A stretch of 64,000 bases of DNA from Pieris napi (taxonomy: Eukaryota; Arthropoda; Insecta; Lepidoptera; Pieridae): the NCBI RefSeq assembly GCF_905475465.1, contig NC_062250.1, positions 8,764,501-8,828,500 on the forward strand, read 5' to 3'. Numbering within the stretch: the stretch's first letter is position 1; the number at the start of each line of letters is the position of its first letter. Positions 21,341-33,669 of the stretch are shown here, piece by piece. The notes beneath the pieces were generated by a model, which worked only from the letters and a program-made list of their open reading frames with translations, searched no databases and had not been told where the DNA came from. The position numbers were made by a program, and so were the translations under genes.

Positions 21341-23100
21341 GTACGAGAACAATATCCACTTGGCAACTAAATGTTGCTTTGATTATGTTTATAAACGTTG
21401 AGGGAAGTTCAGAAAATTTCAAACCACTAATGCAAATAGACCTTGTATTTATTACAATCTAAATTATTATCCAGATGTGTGAGACATTAGATATCTTAGA
21501 TATATATTAAGTAAATTAATTAACAAGAAAAATACGGATCTGAATAAATATGAGGATGAAGGTTTTATATAAATGCATAAAATACTTTTTAAATAACTAT
21601 TTAGTATGATCGAGACGACGAGAATCTGTTATTAAATCATAATTATATGAAAATTTACAATGCAATGAACATTGTCAAAGGACACGTAACAGCTACAATA
21701 CATGATTACACAAACCAATATTATTCGTAAGTAATTTAATGAAAATTAAATCAATACTTCATTTATTTTCACAATCCTACTTTAAAAGAATACGAGTATA
21801 TTGACATTGTCAGCAAATAATTACACTCTAATTAATATTTTTTTAACAATTTCGATAGATTTAGTTAGGTTTTTATCAACTTCCCCTTCTATCTTTATTT
21901 AGTTAGCCATAAAGTATTTTAATAGCCCTCATTGCTATAATTTACGACGATTTATGACCTGCTTGAGTTAATGTAATAAATTGTGTGACTAAATATGTTG
22001 TGACTGGACAGGATAATATAAATCTTATGCCACGTGTGTACAACAGTGGTAAATAGTTTTTATTGTATTTGTTTTCCCACGGTACCGCAAACGATTAAGT
22101 CTAAACACCTATTCTTCTATTTGATTTATTTTATTTGTTGACGCTACTCTATTGACGATAAATAAAGGTCCTCCATTCAGACATTTTTTGCTTTAAGTTT
22201 CGCGCTTTTAAAGATACGTAGTTCTAAATAGGCATACCTATATAAATGATCATTTTGATAAAGTTAGAAATAAAATTGACCTAATATTTCTTACATAGAA
22301 TTAAAATGATTTCATTACATCGTGAGTGCTTTTCTATGTATTGTTTTTATAAAAATCCCATATATCTGACTTAATTCGCTCTTTGGAAGTTTTAGAGATA
22401 ACAAAAAAGCTAATAGCTTAATTAAACGACCCCTCTATCCCTTGATCCCTCAAATGTAACAAAAAGTGAACTTTCGAAGGGCTCAGGGTGTTCACACGGA
22501 TTCCTTATATAAATTCCATTTGAAATTCGTTCACAGTATTAAAAGTATTGCCGTTTGTTATATAATTACTTACACATACATAATACATACATATCTTTAG
22601 CACGACTAGACATTAGTGATATAATATTATACATTTAATTGATAAACCAATTAATTATATAACATTAATTTACGAGACAATAAAATATATAATCTGTCTA
22701 AGGATTCTCTTTTCGAATCTCTCAGAATAAAATGTAAGTGAGACAAAGAATGGTTATTTTTGTAATTAGATACACCACATTAAACAAGTTTATTACGTGC
22801 TATATATGTATTGTTTTTTTTTATACATTTTAGTCTCGTATAGTACCAGTGTCATCGTTTTAAGCAAGTGAAGCAACATTTTATTTTACAGAATAATATA
22901 ATATAATCATGATATGTTAAATGAACAAACCACTGTGGTTTGTATTAAGTGTAAACATAGTAGTATTGTCTAGGAGCGCGACAATTGCATATAAAAGTAA
23001 CCTAAAATATATTTATATACTTTGGTTTATACTCGTATAAACGGCGTAATTCGGTAGCAGGGTGAACTAAATCGATACGGCATTACAAACTGTACAGCTC
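21341..23100. other. A+T-rich DNA, probably intron
   Basis: Starts at the splice donor of the preceding exon. No Gly-X-Y coding exon, RNA gene or clear repeat is seen. It is likely the first intron of the collagen-like gene. Confidence 0.4.
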
Positions 23101-23743
23101 TTAACCCTGGAAAGATGGTCTGCGTAAAATTTACGCATGCGTTTTCGAATAATTGCTCTATCTTTCTAATTAGCGCGAATCCATAGCTGTGCGTTTAGGA
23201 CATCTCATTCGTCGTTGGGAGCTGCCGCGTGACGTAAGTGTCAATAAGGTAAGTGCCACCGATTTTGAAATATAATGACCGCGTGAGTCAAAATTACGCA
23301 TGATTATCTTTATCGTGACTTTTATGATTTTGGCTTATATGACAGTTTTAGTACTGTTTTAATACTTTATATCATAACTAATATTATAATTTCATTTCTA
23401 AAGATATTGAGGCAAATATATATCACAATGGGGAGTATCAATTTCAACGAACACGAAATCCTGGCCGCTCTTATGAAAAGTGATGACGAGCTTCCGTGTG
23501 AGGACACCGACAGTGAAGTAGCGGACCACGTTTAAAGTTTTCTTTTTTTTAAGTAAAAATAAAAGGAGTTTAAAAAATTATCTGCAGTTTTAATTATTCT
23601 AATATATGTGTATATATAATAACATACAATTCATTAAAATAAACTATTAAACCTAGACCTACAACTAATTCAAATTCTTGCGTAAATTTTACGCATGATT
23701 ATCTTTTCCGTATTACAAAATATGATTATCTTTCTAGGGTTAA
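23101..23743 (+). mobile_element. internally deleted piggyBac element, 635 bp plus TTAA on both sides
   Basis: TTAA at 23101-23104 and 23740-23743 flank the element. The 5' end reads CCCTGGAAAGATG, then GTC, then the subterminal repeat TGCGTAAAATTTACGCATG. The 3' end has TGCGTAAATTTTACGCATG, about 29 bases, then TATCTTTCTAGGG. This asymmetric 13/3/19 and 19/~30/13 layout is the hallmark of the canonical piggyBac subfamily. The sequence after the 5' end, including GCGCGAATCC, TTTAGGACATCTCA and GACCGCGTGAGTCAAAAT, also matches the known piggyBac leader. Only 35 transposase codons remain (23428-23535), so about 1.8 kb is missing relative to a full element. It could move only with transposase supplied in trans. 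Confidence 0.93.
23428..23535 (+). pseudogene. N-terminal remnant of piggyBac transposase (35 codons)
   Basis: The frame reads MGSINFNEHEILAALMKSDD, then ELPCEDTDSEVADHV and TAA. It corresponds to the acidic N-terminus of piggyBac transposase (the EILxALLxSDDEL.GEDSDSE type). The DDD catalytic core, DNA-binding domains and C-terminal Cys-rich domain are all absent. After the stop comes AAGTTTTCTTTTTTTTAAG, which resembles the region downstream of the normal stop. The deletion therefore seems to have joined the early ORF to the 3' UTR. Confidence 0.85.
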
Positions 23744-24180
23744 TAACACAATTTACCAAATTATCTTAATAACCCTAAAATGTCCGTAGTCATAGTGACC
23801 ACCTTGAAAAAGCTATTATTATTTTTTTATCCCAGTCGAAAGCTGTCAACTAATCCGTGGTTATCGGGCCCGCAGGCGTTGATCGAAAAAAATGATAAAC
23901 TGCCCGCCTCGCATGGTGCGAAATGGGAATGACACTTTAAGGGTTTGGGTATGTCGTTAATACTAGGTTTTATAGGTCACTTTATTTATGAGCTTTCAAG
24001 AAATCGAACCTTCTTAATGGTGTGTAAATCAAATCTTTCTTTGGATGCTTTTCAGATTGATTAAACATAGAAATGTTCGATTCATACCGATGTTTGTATA
24101 AAAAAATATTTTCGTATTAATATGATACCTAAGACAACGCTTAGTATGATTAAGTTACTGAATTTAATTAATATTAAATT
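23744..24180. other. non-coding DNA
   Basis: No gene or classified repeat is seen between the piggyBac element and the next SINE. Confidence 0.4.
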
Positions 24181-24425
24181 CCAGTAGCTCTACAGATTTG
24201 GTCTTTGCCTCAGATGTCTGATCTATTTGTTGAATTCTTTTACTCGTTGAATAAGTCTACGGTATGCCCTATTCCTCACGATATTATAACTATATGAGCT
24301 AGTGTTTAATGCGGAGTGTTCCGTACATAGTAAGAAGACTATATTAGTCGACAACCGTGATTCAAACACACGACCCCAAGACTGTGAGTCGCATACTCTA
24401 ACCACTACGGTGCTATATGATTTAC
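24181..24425 (-). repeat. second type of tRNA-derived SINE (decayed)
   Basis: The minus strand shows CACCGTAGTGGTTAGAGTAT, GCGACTCACAGTCTTGGGGT and then GTGTTTGAATCACGG, a tRNA-like A-box/B-box pair. The body differs from the main SINE family, but the tail (ACATCTGAGGCAAAGACCAA, TAGAGCTACTG) resembles the main family's tail. The minus frame of 95 codons across it is a by-product. Confidence 0.5.
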
Positions 24426-26030
24426 TAAATTTAATATCCGACGGTGTAATGCTCGATAACTTCAAATGTTTTTTAATTTGCTTCCAAAAACATAAACATA
24501 TCGAGTACATGACGATATTATCGACGTTATTACATTCTTTGTACTAAAAGTTCCACTCCAGTGTTTTAATCGAAAGTAATCGATTACGTCTATCAAATAA
24601 TAGAAATCGACTATGAGTAATGTGTGGGAAGTGTGTGTGCAGTGGATGGAAAACAAACTATATAGGGTCGAACGGACCGCGATAAAACTAACGCGTGCAA
24701 TTGACGGCCGCCAGAGGGTTATACACACGAAGGAAACTTTCTCACAATAATCGCAGGATAAAAGTTGTATAGAGTTTTTCCGATATGTTAAGACATTTCA
24801 TTGTGTTCGGTATTTTAGAACCACTACAGATTTATTTCGGGCATCTTACTTCCAATAAAATGTAAGTTCGACATAGTTAATTTTATAATTAGATACACGA
24901 CATTTAACAATTTTATCATACGAATATTATCATTTGTTTCAATATGTGTTTTAAATATTTTAATTTTGTACCGGTGACATTTTAAGCAAGTTAAGCAACA
25001 TTTTTCGAGATAGGATTTATAAAAGCCTTTTACAGATTAATAAATGTATATATTTTACATAAAAATTTAGATATCTTAAGAAATTTCATTCTTTGTTATA
25101 TTTCGATTAAGTAAAGTGCACTGCCCCCCCCCCCACACACACTAGGATCCCCTGTGTTGTTGGCAGCCTGTCTCTTCCTTTTGACATGTAAACTGTACTG
25201 AACTTTATGATTTCTTCATAACATATTGACTATTTTTCTACACAGGTTGACAGGTTGTTTGAGATTTTTAGTAAATGTATGTAAAAAAATATGTGAGTTT
25301 TGAAGTGTTGGCGATAATTTTGCTTTTAAGGAAGTAATTAAAGATGAAAGGGCTTCGGAAGGAGAAAAAGCGTATTTTAGGACACCCAATCAAAAAGACG
25401 CATTTCGCGGACCAGACTTATTCCAAGCATCTTACTTTGTTTTTGGATCTCTCTGACTCCCTTACATTAAAAATGTATCAGATTTTGACATAGTGGAGTC
25501 TGTTCTAAGTCTCGTGTCAGACACACTTCTGAAATATCCAGGTTAGCACCTCCATTATACCCTCAATTCCCTAGGTTATATTTTGCCGTTTCACAGTTCG
25601 CAAGTATGACACAGCCTTTCTCAACAAAGCCTTAATGCACGCGAGAGTTAATATCCAGTCATTTTTAAATAGTATTGACATCAAAGGCCACATAAGCCAT
25701 ACTATGTTATAGGCAGATAAATAAATCAGTATTAATAGAATGCGTGGAGAATTAATCCTATTAAGCGTTTGAACACAAGCCCTTACAGGATTACTGGCGG
25801 CGGTGATAAGTGGTGTTGCAGCACTGAGCTCACGCCGGACAATCGTTTTTCAATACACGTCCTAATTGACAAACATTCAGATGAGATTACGTCGGACAAA
25901 ATCAATTAACGTTCTAAAAGCAAGCAGTCAACTAAAAATAATTTAGGTAGGTTTAGGGAAGCGATATCACATTTTTTTAATATTGTTATTGCTCCCATAC
26001 GTAATATGTACATTATACATAGTATAAAAA
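24426..26030. other. non-coding DNA with a short poly-C tract
   Basis: No gene is recognised. A run of C followed by ACACACAC lies near 25125. Remaining frames are short and A+T-rich. Confidence 0.4.
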
Positions 26031-26034
26031 AAAA

Positions 26035-26275
26035 TCTGGTCTGGGCCTCATAAATCTGTACCTATCTGTTTCATGATCATTTGTCAATCTAATCATCAAG
26101 TAGGTGATTCGTCAACATTTGGTCTAAGGCGCTGGTTTTCTGACGATGTTTTTCCTTCATCGGACGAGCGAGTGTTAAATGCGCACATAGACAAGTCCAT
26201 TGGTACACAGCCGGGGATCGAACCTTCGACAACAAGGATGAGTCGCACTTTGAAACCACTAAGCCAACAATACTT
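26035..26275 (-). repeat. tRNA-derived SINE, minus copy
   Basis: On the minus strand it shows AAGGTTCGATCCCCGGCTGT (B box), TGCGCATTTAACACTCGCTC, GATGAAGGAAAAACATCGTC, AATGATCATGAAACAGATA and GAGGCCCAGACCAGA. The A-box end is diverged. Confidence 0.8.
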
Positions 26276-26469
26276 AATTGTAGTATTTAAAGCAAAATGA
26301 ACCTAGTTATTTTCGCATTGTTCGCAACGTGTATCGTACAGAATGAGTACGATAAATAAACATATTTATTTGGTTAAAAGTAATGTTTTTATATAATATT
26401 CGTGAAACAATACTCTTTTGAAACATTGTTATTGTACTACATTAAACATAATTTATTATTACTATAAAG

Positions 26470-26690
26470 TTTTGATCAAAATCAAAGTCAAAAATAATTT
26501 ATTCATATAGATAACACAATGTATACATATGAACGTAAAAAAAGAAATATACATTAAATGTTTCTAATTTTACATTTACGGCCAGTTCTCAAATCAAGGG
26601 CGTAGAACGGAAGAGAAGAGCTGGCAATAAAGTCTCCACGACTCTTTTTAATCGCCAAGTTTTTTTTTTACACAACGTTCGTAAGGAGCT
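26470..26690 (-). repeat. LINE 3' tail repeat (AATAAATTATTTTTGACTTTG end)
   Basis: On the minus strand the sequence runs through GCCAGCTCTTCTCTTCCGTT, ACGCCCTTGATTTGAGAACT and TGTAAAATTAGAAACATTTA to AATAAATTATTTTTGACTTT and GATTTTGATC, a microsatellite-like 3' tail. The copy at 39850 shares the distal part and the copy at 49940 is in the opposite orientation. This is a 5'-truncated retroposon. Confidence 0.6.
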
Positions 26691-27545
26691 GCAACCATTA
26701 CACTATGTTCCACATGACATCTTAGTTGACATTAGTTGACATGACAGATCAGTTTTCCAAAAATTTTAATTAATGTTTGTTCGTATATAAAAATAAAAAA
26801 CGATTAACGAATTCACCACACGAACTAAAATACGCGATCATTTGCTAATCAGGTCATGTTAGCGGAGGCAGCTGTATGGCGTGTGGTGTGTGGCGTAGGC
26901 AGGAGCAAAATGCGGCACGGACAGGCTAGCATTCAGTTCCGCAGCTCAGTGGATTAAGGGTTAATTAGATTCGTTTTCACCACTCACTGTCAATTTAACT
27001 CTATATTTGAATGTTGGGTTCATATTGAATTTTCTGATCTCATGTCCGTTAATACACGGTATTATAAGCTATATTTGAGATTAAACAGTAACATATTTTA
27101 ATGCTTTATTACGCTATTACGCAGTTTCTGTTTTTAAGTCCTAAAATCGTTAATATGTCAAATTAGAGAGTCTAGCTACCCACGACACCGAAGCCCGCAC
27201 ACTGTCACAAAAAACCGACACCCTGAAGTTAGCATAGTGAACATTTTAAAATAAAATATGTCCATTTCTTTAATTATGTAAAAATATTTTTTTTGTGATA
27301 TTTAAATAAACCTTATTTAACTAGATATTGCGTTATATATAATAAGACTTTCAATGCATTTAATACCTTTTTTCTATTGTCATTGTCGTTGTTTCTACAA
27401 ACGTAGAATAAGGCGAAAGATAAAATTTTTAAAAAGAATTTTATCCTGTTACGCCAAAGAAGTAAAACTTCTAACGCGTGTAGTGTACAAGTACACACAC
27501 GATTTTTTCATTATAAGTAATACAGTTTTTTTTACTGTTTATAAA
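26691..27545. other. non-coding DNA
   Basis: No gene or classified repeat is seen. The overlapping 60-64 codon frames at 27313-27548 on both strands are A+T-rich chance frames. Confidence 0.4.
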
Positions 27546-27549
27546 TAAA

Positions 27550-27865
27550 AAATAAAAATAGCCTTTATTTGAGTACTACACTAAGTCTATGTCATTTATG
27601 TTTTACACTAACACTTGACCTCTCGCGGAGTTTAGGCATCCTCTAAATTCTTCCACTTGCCTCTATTCCTCGCGACAATTTTACAATTTTGCCCCGCTGG
27701 CTGTCCCAAGTCCCATCATCCCAAGTTGCTGGTGGGCGTCCCCTCTTTTTTCTTCCCACTGGGCCATTCCAAGTAAGGGTCTTCTTGACCCATTTGCCAT
27801 CACAAAAACACAATGTGACCGGCCCATTTCCACTTGTCTTTTGTATGTGTTATGAAGTCTTTTAT
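27550..27865 (-). pseudogene. LINE reverse-transcriptase C-terminal relic (RTE-like)
   Basis: Minus-strand frames, joined by frameshifts, read KWKWAGHIV and then KKTLTWNGPVGRKKRGRPPA followed by TWDDG. The order K.WAGH ... W.P..G.R.RGRPP..W.DD is the usual tail of RTE-type endonuclease-reverse transcriptases. At least one frameshift and several stops break it. The distal part (27550-27640) is the 3' UTR, ending near AATAAAGGCTATTTTTATTT on the minus strand. Confidence 0.65.
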
Positions 27866-29480
27866 TTTTGTACGGCTTCGTATCACACCGTTTTTAATGA
27901 CAAAAGCTTCAATCGTACAATTACTGTTTATATAAAGTAAAAAACATAAAGTTTATATTATGCTTGGAGTCCAACTCGCGAGCCATATTGTATACATACC
28001 TCGAACAATTATTATTTCGTAGCGCATCGTACGAGTACGAGTGTCATGTCTAAGAAAAGCCATGTGCGTTTACCACTTAACCACAAACATGTAATATTAG
28101 CATTCATGTAATAATGAATATTAGTCAATTTCGTCATAATACGGCATAGTGCGGTGAAGTGGAATCCGACGCGCTGCGGTTTAACCTTCACAGGTTTCCG
28201 GCTTTCCTTACATCACTGAATTACATAAAATAGTATAAAAACTATTTTCTTACAATAAAGCTCACTTGTTCACTTTACAAGAAGTAAATATCTAGCCTGT
28301 ACAATAATTATGGCTTATAAGTAATATTATGACTTAATTTTCTACAATACTAGTGTATACCTTAAACTAAAGTAATGTTCATTAACAGTTTTAGTGTTCT
28401 TTACTGTTGACACTATGCTCGTATGAGGTTTAGTTCTCTTTAGGCGTCTTGTTCCTGTTGTATACTATTTAATGACTTATTGTACAGAAGTGTATGAAAT
28501 ACAAGTTAGTTATACGTTTAATAACTAAAGATCAGCTATATAAAATATTTTTCTAATATTTTTTAATCGTTTAAAATTTTGTTTTAATTTTGAATAATGG
28601 AAAGCATTGATATCACTCTCTTAGGTTATTTCGCTGTTTTTTTTTAAAGATATTTTTTCTGTAATCCTTTTGTAAAATTATTAATTATAAGCATTATTAT
28701 AATATAAACATTATGTTTGAGCAATCCGTCCGTACCTATTATCGAAGCCTTACATTGGTTATGATTGGTGGTATTGTTGGTGCGACTATAAACAAATAAA
28801 CATGTGACATTCCTTTCCTTATAACGCAACTTTACATCAACAAAAATTAATTAACGCTACGTTGTTTTAATTTTGCTACGTCTAAATTGTCATTTAAAAT
28901 ACACAACTCACATAATTTTAGTTACGTAATTTCCCTATTATGTTAAAACAGTTTATACGTCCCGCGGTTGGCACCGTATTAAAACGGAATTAGCGATTTG
29001 AAAAGGCGTAAATTACACGCGTTTTAAAAGCGAATTAGCAACGTAATAATGAGAAATAAATTACTCGTGCCGGGACAAAACGTGGATTACAAGGCTGGGT
29101 GGAGGCTGCCCTTCACAGGTTACATTGTTTCGTGTTTAATACTAGCATCTAATTATTAACGCCTCTCACTAAATTATGGAAACACACGGCTGAATAAACG
29201 GGACGGGTAGCAGTAAAAAGTTTCGTCTTACATACAAAATGACCATAACTACGTCGGTTAAAGATTTTAACGCGTTGTACGATTTTTAGGGTATACCTAT
29301 TTGAGAGTATTTTTTCTTGTTTCTTTTGCTTACATGCCATCTCCTTTTGAAGGTTGGCAATAATCATATCAACATTTATTTAGAAAGCTACGCTTCTGAA
29401 GAAAGGTGTACATCTGCGGCTATGTCTCCTTCTACCTGCCACTTTGTCTTGTATAATTAGTTGAAGAAACTCGTATTTTT
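27866..29480. other. non-coding DNA
   Basis: Nothing is assigned. A short ACTCGCGAGCCATATTG match near 27975 is shared with the retroposon tail copy at 37694. Confidence 0.4.
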
Positions 29481-29531
29481 TGATGTGTTGAATTATGCAA
29501 GTTTCCTTTTCTTAAACGTAATAAGAACTTC

Positions 29532-29687
29532 TTAGTGCTTCTGCAGTCCGGCACGGTTGTCTATTGAAGATATTTTTAGCACACATCGCCAATCCCAGAT
29601 CTTGAACGATTCTAGTTTTTTGGACATAGTATCTGTTAGCATCCAACATTCTACGCCGTAGAGTACCACGAAAAGACGCACATTAAA
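29532..29687 (-). pseudogene. LINE reverse-transcriptase fragment (YGVECW motif)
   Basis: The minus frame reads FNVRLFVVLYGVECWMLTD, then KKLESFKIWDWRCVLKI and a stop. LLYG.ECW.LT followed by a K.E.FE.W..R..L.I stretch is typical of the segment just after the reverse-transcriptase domain in RTE-like non-LTR elements. Only this fragment survives. Confidence 0.6.
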
Positions 29688-31060
29688 CTTGTAAATTTAG
29701 CACTTTTTTAGTTTCGCAAAGCTGCGTTGCAGAGCGTACAGTGACAGCGTAAACTCTATTCGACAGAAAGCCTTGTGAGTACTAAACCTAACAGTACAAT
29801 AGGACTTATCTTGTATAAAAAAGGGTATTTCTGTGCGTCATTATAAGGTTTTAAGTTAAACTTCGCAAAAATTAACGCTATTCGAAAAGCTCGTTACAAA
29901 AAGACGCTACGTTGCTAATCGATTTCACAGACGTGAAGATTGAAGTCTCTGCATTAGGTCCAAATCCTTTTAGCTCTGAGACTATTATCTAAAGTTTTCC
30001 CTCACAAAGGTTGTTGAAACTCAAGTGCTTGTTAGTAATTACCTCTATTGTACCTAACAGACCTGAACATTGCGGAATAATTTAGCAAATTAATTGTACA
30101 CAGTGTGAATTAGTATTTCCAAATCAGTTAATTGGTCAACAATACTGTTTTTATTATTATAATGAGTTTATAATAATAACTGTAATAAAACTATTCAACT
30201 TCGTATGACTTTAAAAATGTTTGAATAATTTTGCGCCGGATGTCATAGCCAAAGCTTTGTGAGACGAATTCAGCTCAAGCCCATTAAATCTTTAAAAATA
30301 ATTTTACTGCTCACTTCACGTTCTCTTGGTCCTATTATTAAAAGTTTATTTTTAGTAGATAAATATAAAATATATTTAAGAACATATATAAATCTAGTAT
30401 TATAGTATATGAGATATAGATTATTATGGACATAATCTTTTTTAAGCTCCCTTATTTATGTCTACGGCCCTTATAAAAATTATCGTTGTTTTATTGGCAA
30501 TAATGCCAAAACTCGCAATTAAAATGCTGTTATAACTTACTATTGACAAACGTTTTTAACTAAACCACTCTTTTGTCTCTTACTGTCAGATTGTATTTAC
30601 ACTGTGATGAACAGTGACAGATGAGTTAATGGAATATTTTATATTCAAAATTCTAAATACTATTCAATAAAACACTATATAATTTATAATATCCCGCGAT
30701 TTTTCGTTACTAACCAATATCACATATATTAACTGTATGTTTTCACATCTATTGGAATCTCGTTCAGGAAACACGAACCGATATTAAATACTTTCCTTTT
30801 GCCTTTTAGCCTTTGACTAACAAAGTTTTAAATAGTATCCTTGCCTCATGTGGGTCAATCGATAAACCGCAAAGAAACAATTACATTTAGCCGAGCGAAG
30901 TATTTGCGAAGTAAAATTGCGTCGGGCTTTCCCTATTATCTAAAGGTCCAAAACTAATAGCGGGGTCTGGTTTAATCAAAACTGAGGCGCAAGATAGTTA
31001 TAATTTGTTTTAGTTAATTCGGTAACGCTGACGAATTGTTTGTATTAATCAACATGGAAT
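29688..31060. other. non-coding DNA
   Basis: No gene or complete repeat is seen. Confidence 0.4.
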
Positions 31061-31280
31061 ATTTTTACACGCTTTATATTAGCTTCACCTGTATGTATGT
31101 ATGTATATAACCGACTCCTTCAGACTCGATTTTGACCCACTTTAAACGGACAGATTTTATTCAAATTTTGCGCACCGGTCAAAGATGACAATGCAATTAT
31201 CCGAAAAAAAAATTAACTAAAAAATAAATAATAGTTAAAAAAACTAAAAAACACGCTTTTAAACTATTATTTATTTTCTT
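31061..31280. mobile_element. short copy of a foldback repeat (TTTTTACACGCTTTATATT family)
   Basis: It begins ATTTTTACACGCTTTATATT and carries (TGTA)n, ACCGACTCCTTCAGACTCGA and GACCCACTTTAAACGGACAG, then AAATAAATAATAGTT facing AAACTATTATTTATTT. It matches 61521-61930 throughout but lacks that copy's central stretch of about 150 bp. The superfamily is unknown. Confidence 0.7.
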
Positions 31281-31838
31281 AATATTGTTAATTGTTTTTA
31301 CTCGAATACTACAAATTTTATAAGGACAAAAATGACTTCAGGAATTAAACTATCAACTTAACAACTTCCTTAAATATTTTTTGTCCTCACATAATAATAA
31401 TAGTTTTAAATTTAGATACATTTAAACAAGTTTTCATTTCAATCATCTTCTAGTGTATCTGTGTGCCCTATTTTGGAAAGGCCTCCTTCAAATCCCGCCA
31501 TTTCTCTCTGCAATATGCCACTCTTTGCCATGTATCACATAAGTTAAGGAACTTATAATAAATAATTTAAAATAATTGGTAATTTTTTATCAAAAATATG
31601 CATCACCTAGATAATTTAAGATTACTAAATAAGATTGATATATGCAAGTATGGGGCAGTGAAATATCTTGTAGCTACCCATAAAATCGGTAGTTAACTTC
31701 TTAATTCTTTGCTAAATGTCTTAATTAACAGATACCTCTTTATAAGCGACTATCAGTACGTCTGTTATTTCTCCAGTCTAGTTTTCTGCTTTCACATTAT
31801 ATTCGATATAATTTAACAGTTAACTAAAACAAAAGGGG
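31281..31838. other. A+T-rich non-coding DNA
   Basis: No gene or classified repeat is seen between the foldback copy and the next SINE. Confidence 0.4.
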
Positions 31839-32130
31839 CTGTGTTGGCCTAGTGGCTTTAGCGAACGACTCTCATACCTGAGGTCCTAGGATCGATCCCC
31901 GGCTGTGCACCAATGGACTTCCTTTCTATGTGCGCATTTTACATTTGCTCGAACGGTGAAGGAAAACATTGTGAGGAAACCGACATGTCTTAGACCGAAA
32001 AAGTCAACGGCGTGTGTCATGCACTGGAGGCTGATCACCTACTTGGCTAATCGATTTAAAAATGATCATGAAACAGATTCAGAAATCTAAGGTCAAGACC
32101 TTAAGAGGTTGAAGCGCCACTGATTTATTT
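31839..32130 (+). repeat. tRNA-derived SINE, plus copy
   Basis: The head GTGTTGGCCTAGTGGCTTTA is followed by the B-box-like GGATCGATCCCCGGC, TGCGCATTTTACATTTGCTC, ACGGTGAAGGAAAACATTGT and AATGATCATGAAACAGATTC. The tail reads GCGCCACTGATTTATTTTT. Confidence 0.85.
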
Positions 32131-32697
32131 TTATTAATTAAAAAAAATTGATATTCTGAAAGGGTGGCACTCACTTATATATAACGTTTTATTAATTACG
32201 TCATTCAACCGCATATTTACACCCATATTTCTTCTTTAAAAAAAACATCCTCATACATTAACGCTTTGAAGGAAATTCTTAGAGTCCAATACACTTAAGT
32301 CTGAGTGACAAAGTCGGACGAGCAGTATATCTTGGGCACGGTAAATGAATGCCATTGACGCTGCAAATGAACGCCATTTATCAGACGTCGGAAGACTGTA
32401 CAGATGTGTCCACGCAACTCTACTCTAATTAATACGATCTCCCTAAGGCTCTGTCCAAGAAAATTTCTTTTTCACCCAATTGTAGTCAGGACATTCTAGT
32501 GAGAATTCCAATTTAGGATCTTGGAAAGTGAGTACGAAATTTAATTGGCATTTATTTAAGAAACATTTTTGCATTATATGCACTAATGTTCTTATTTATG
32601 CTATGTTTACGATATCACATCCGCGATGTAAAATTTTCACGTTGGTTGGATATAGTCTTAATACAGTTGTAATTACATGTTACAAAAATCTATGCAG
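32131..32697. other. non-coding DNA between two SINEs
   Basis: No gene or classified repeat is seen. The 70-codon frame at 32528-32740 runs into the next SINE and is not a gene. Confidence 0.4.
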
Positions 32698-32963
32698 CAG
32701 TGTTGGCCTAGTGGCTTCAGCGTGCGACTCTCATCCCTGAGGTAGTAGGTTAGATCCCCTGCTGTGCACCAGTGGGCTTTCTTTTTACGTGCGCATTTAA
32801 CATTTGAACGGCGAAGCCGACCAAAAACTCGATGGCGGGTGATGACACCCGTGCATGATCACAGGAGGCTGATTACCTACATGCCTATTGGATTGAGAAA
32901 TGATCATGAAACAGATTCATTAATCTGAGGCCAGACCTAAAAAGGTTGTAGCGCCACTGATTT
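32698..32963 (+). repeat. tRNA-derived SINE, plus copy with internal deletion
   Basis: The head CAGTGTTGGCCTAGTGGCTT is intact. The B box is damaged (GGTTAGATCCCCTGC). The block between AACATTTGAACGG and CAAAAACTCGATGGCG is shortened relative to other copies. The tail GGTTGTAGCGCCACTGATTT is intact. Confidence 0.85.
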
Positions 32964-33669
32964 GGAACTTAAAGCAGGCTACTTTTGAGTTGTAGTTTTT
33001 TATCACCAAATATATATATGTATTATAATTATAAGGAAATACTAAGACCAAACTTATGAACTTTACATTATCAAACCATTTAATAATAGTACAGCAATCA
33101 ACGAGAAAGTTGCTCCTTGTCAATAATGTGGGCGTTGAGATTCCAAAACTTACCATTGATTACTGCTTGAGTCAACAATAGATGGTTACGCAATGTTGCC
33201 ATGTTATCAAAGTTTATAAATACACAAATTTTAATGACGCAAGAAAAACGCTAAGGAGGCCTTTGTCGAAGGACAAGCTGTAAATAAATAACGTTAGACA
33301 ATAGATATACTACTATATCGACTAGCTAAATATATCTATATAATACTATATGAGTGAGCATGAGTAAGCTAAATAGAATTTAAGGCTTTTAATTTTATAC
33401 AATTTTTAGGAATTTAAAAGTAAAGCTACAATAGATACAAATATATAGGTATACATACTTCATCTACGACATCACTATTTGTTACTTGCATTTGTGTTGA
33501 TAATAACTTTATTCTTAAAGTTAGAACGATAAAATAGTCCTCTTATATCTTTGGTTTTGTCAATTATTAAATTAAAAATGCAATAATAAATATATTGGTT
33601 GACTTTTTGCTGCAAATAAATAATCTTCCGTTGACACTGTTTGCCATACATTTAATACAGTATAATATA
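32964..33669. other. A+T-rich non-coding DNA
   Basis: No gene or classified repeat is seen. Confidence 0.4.
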
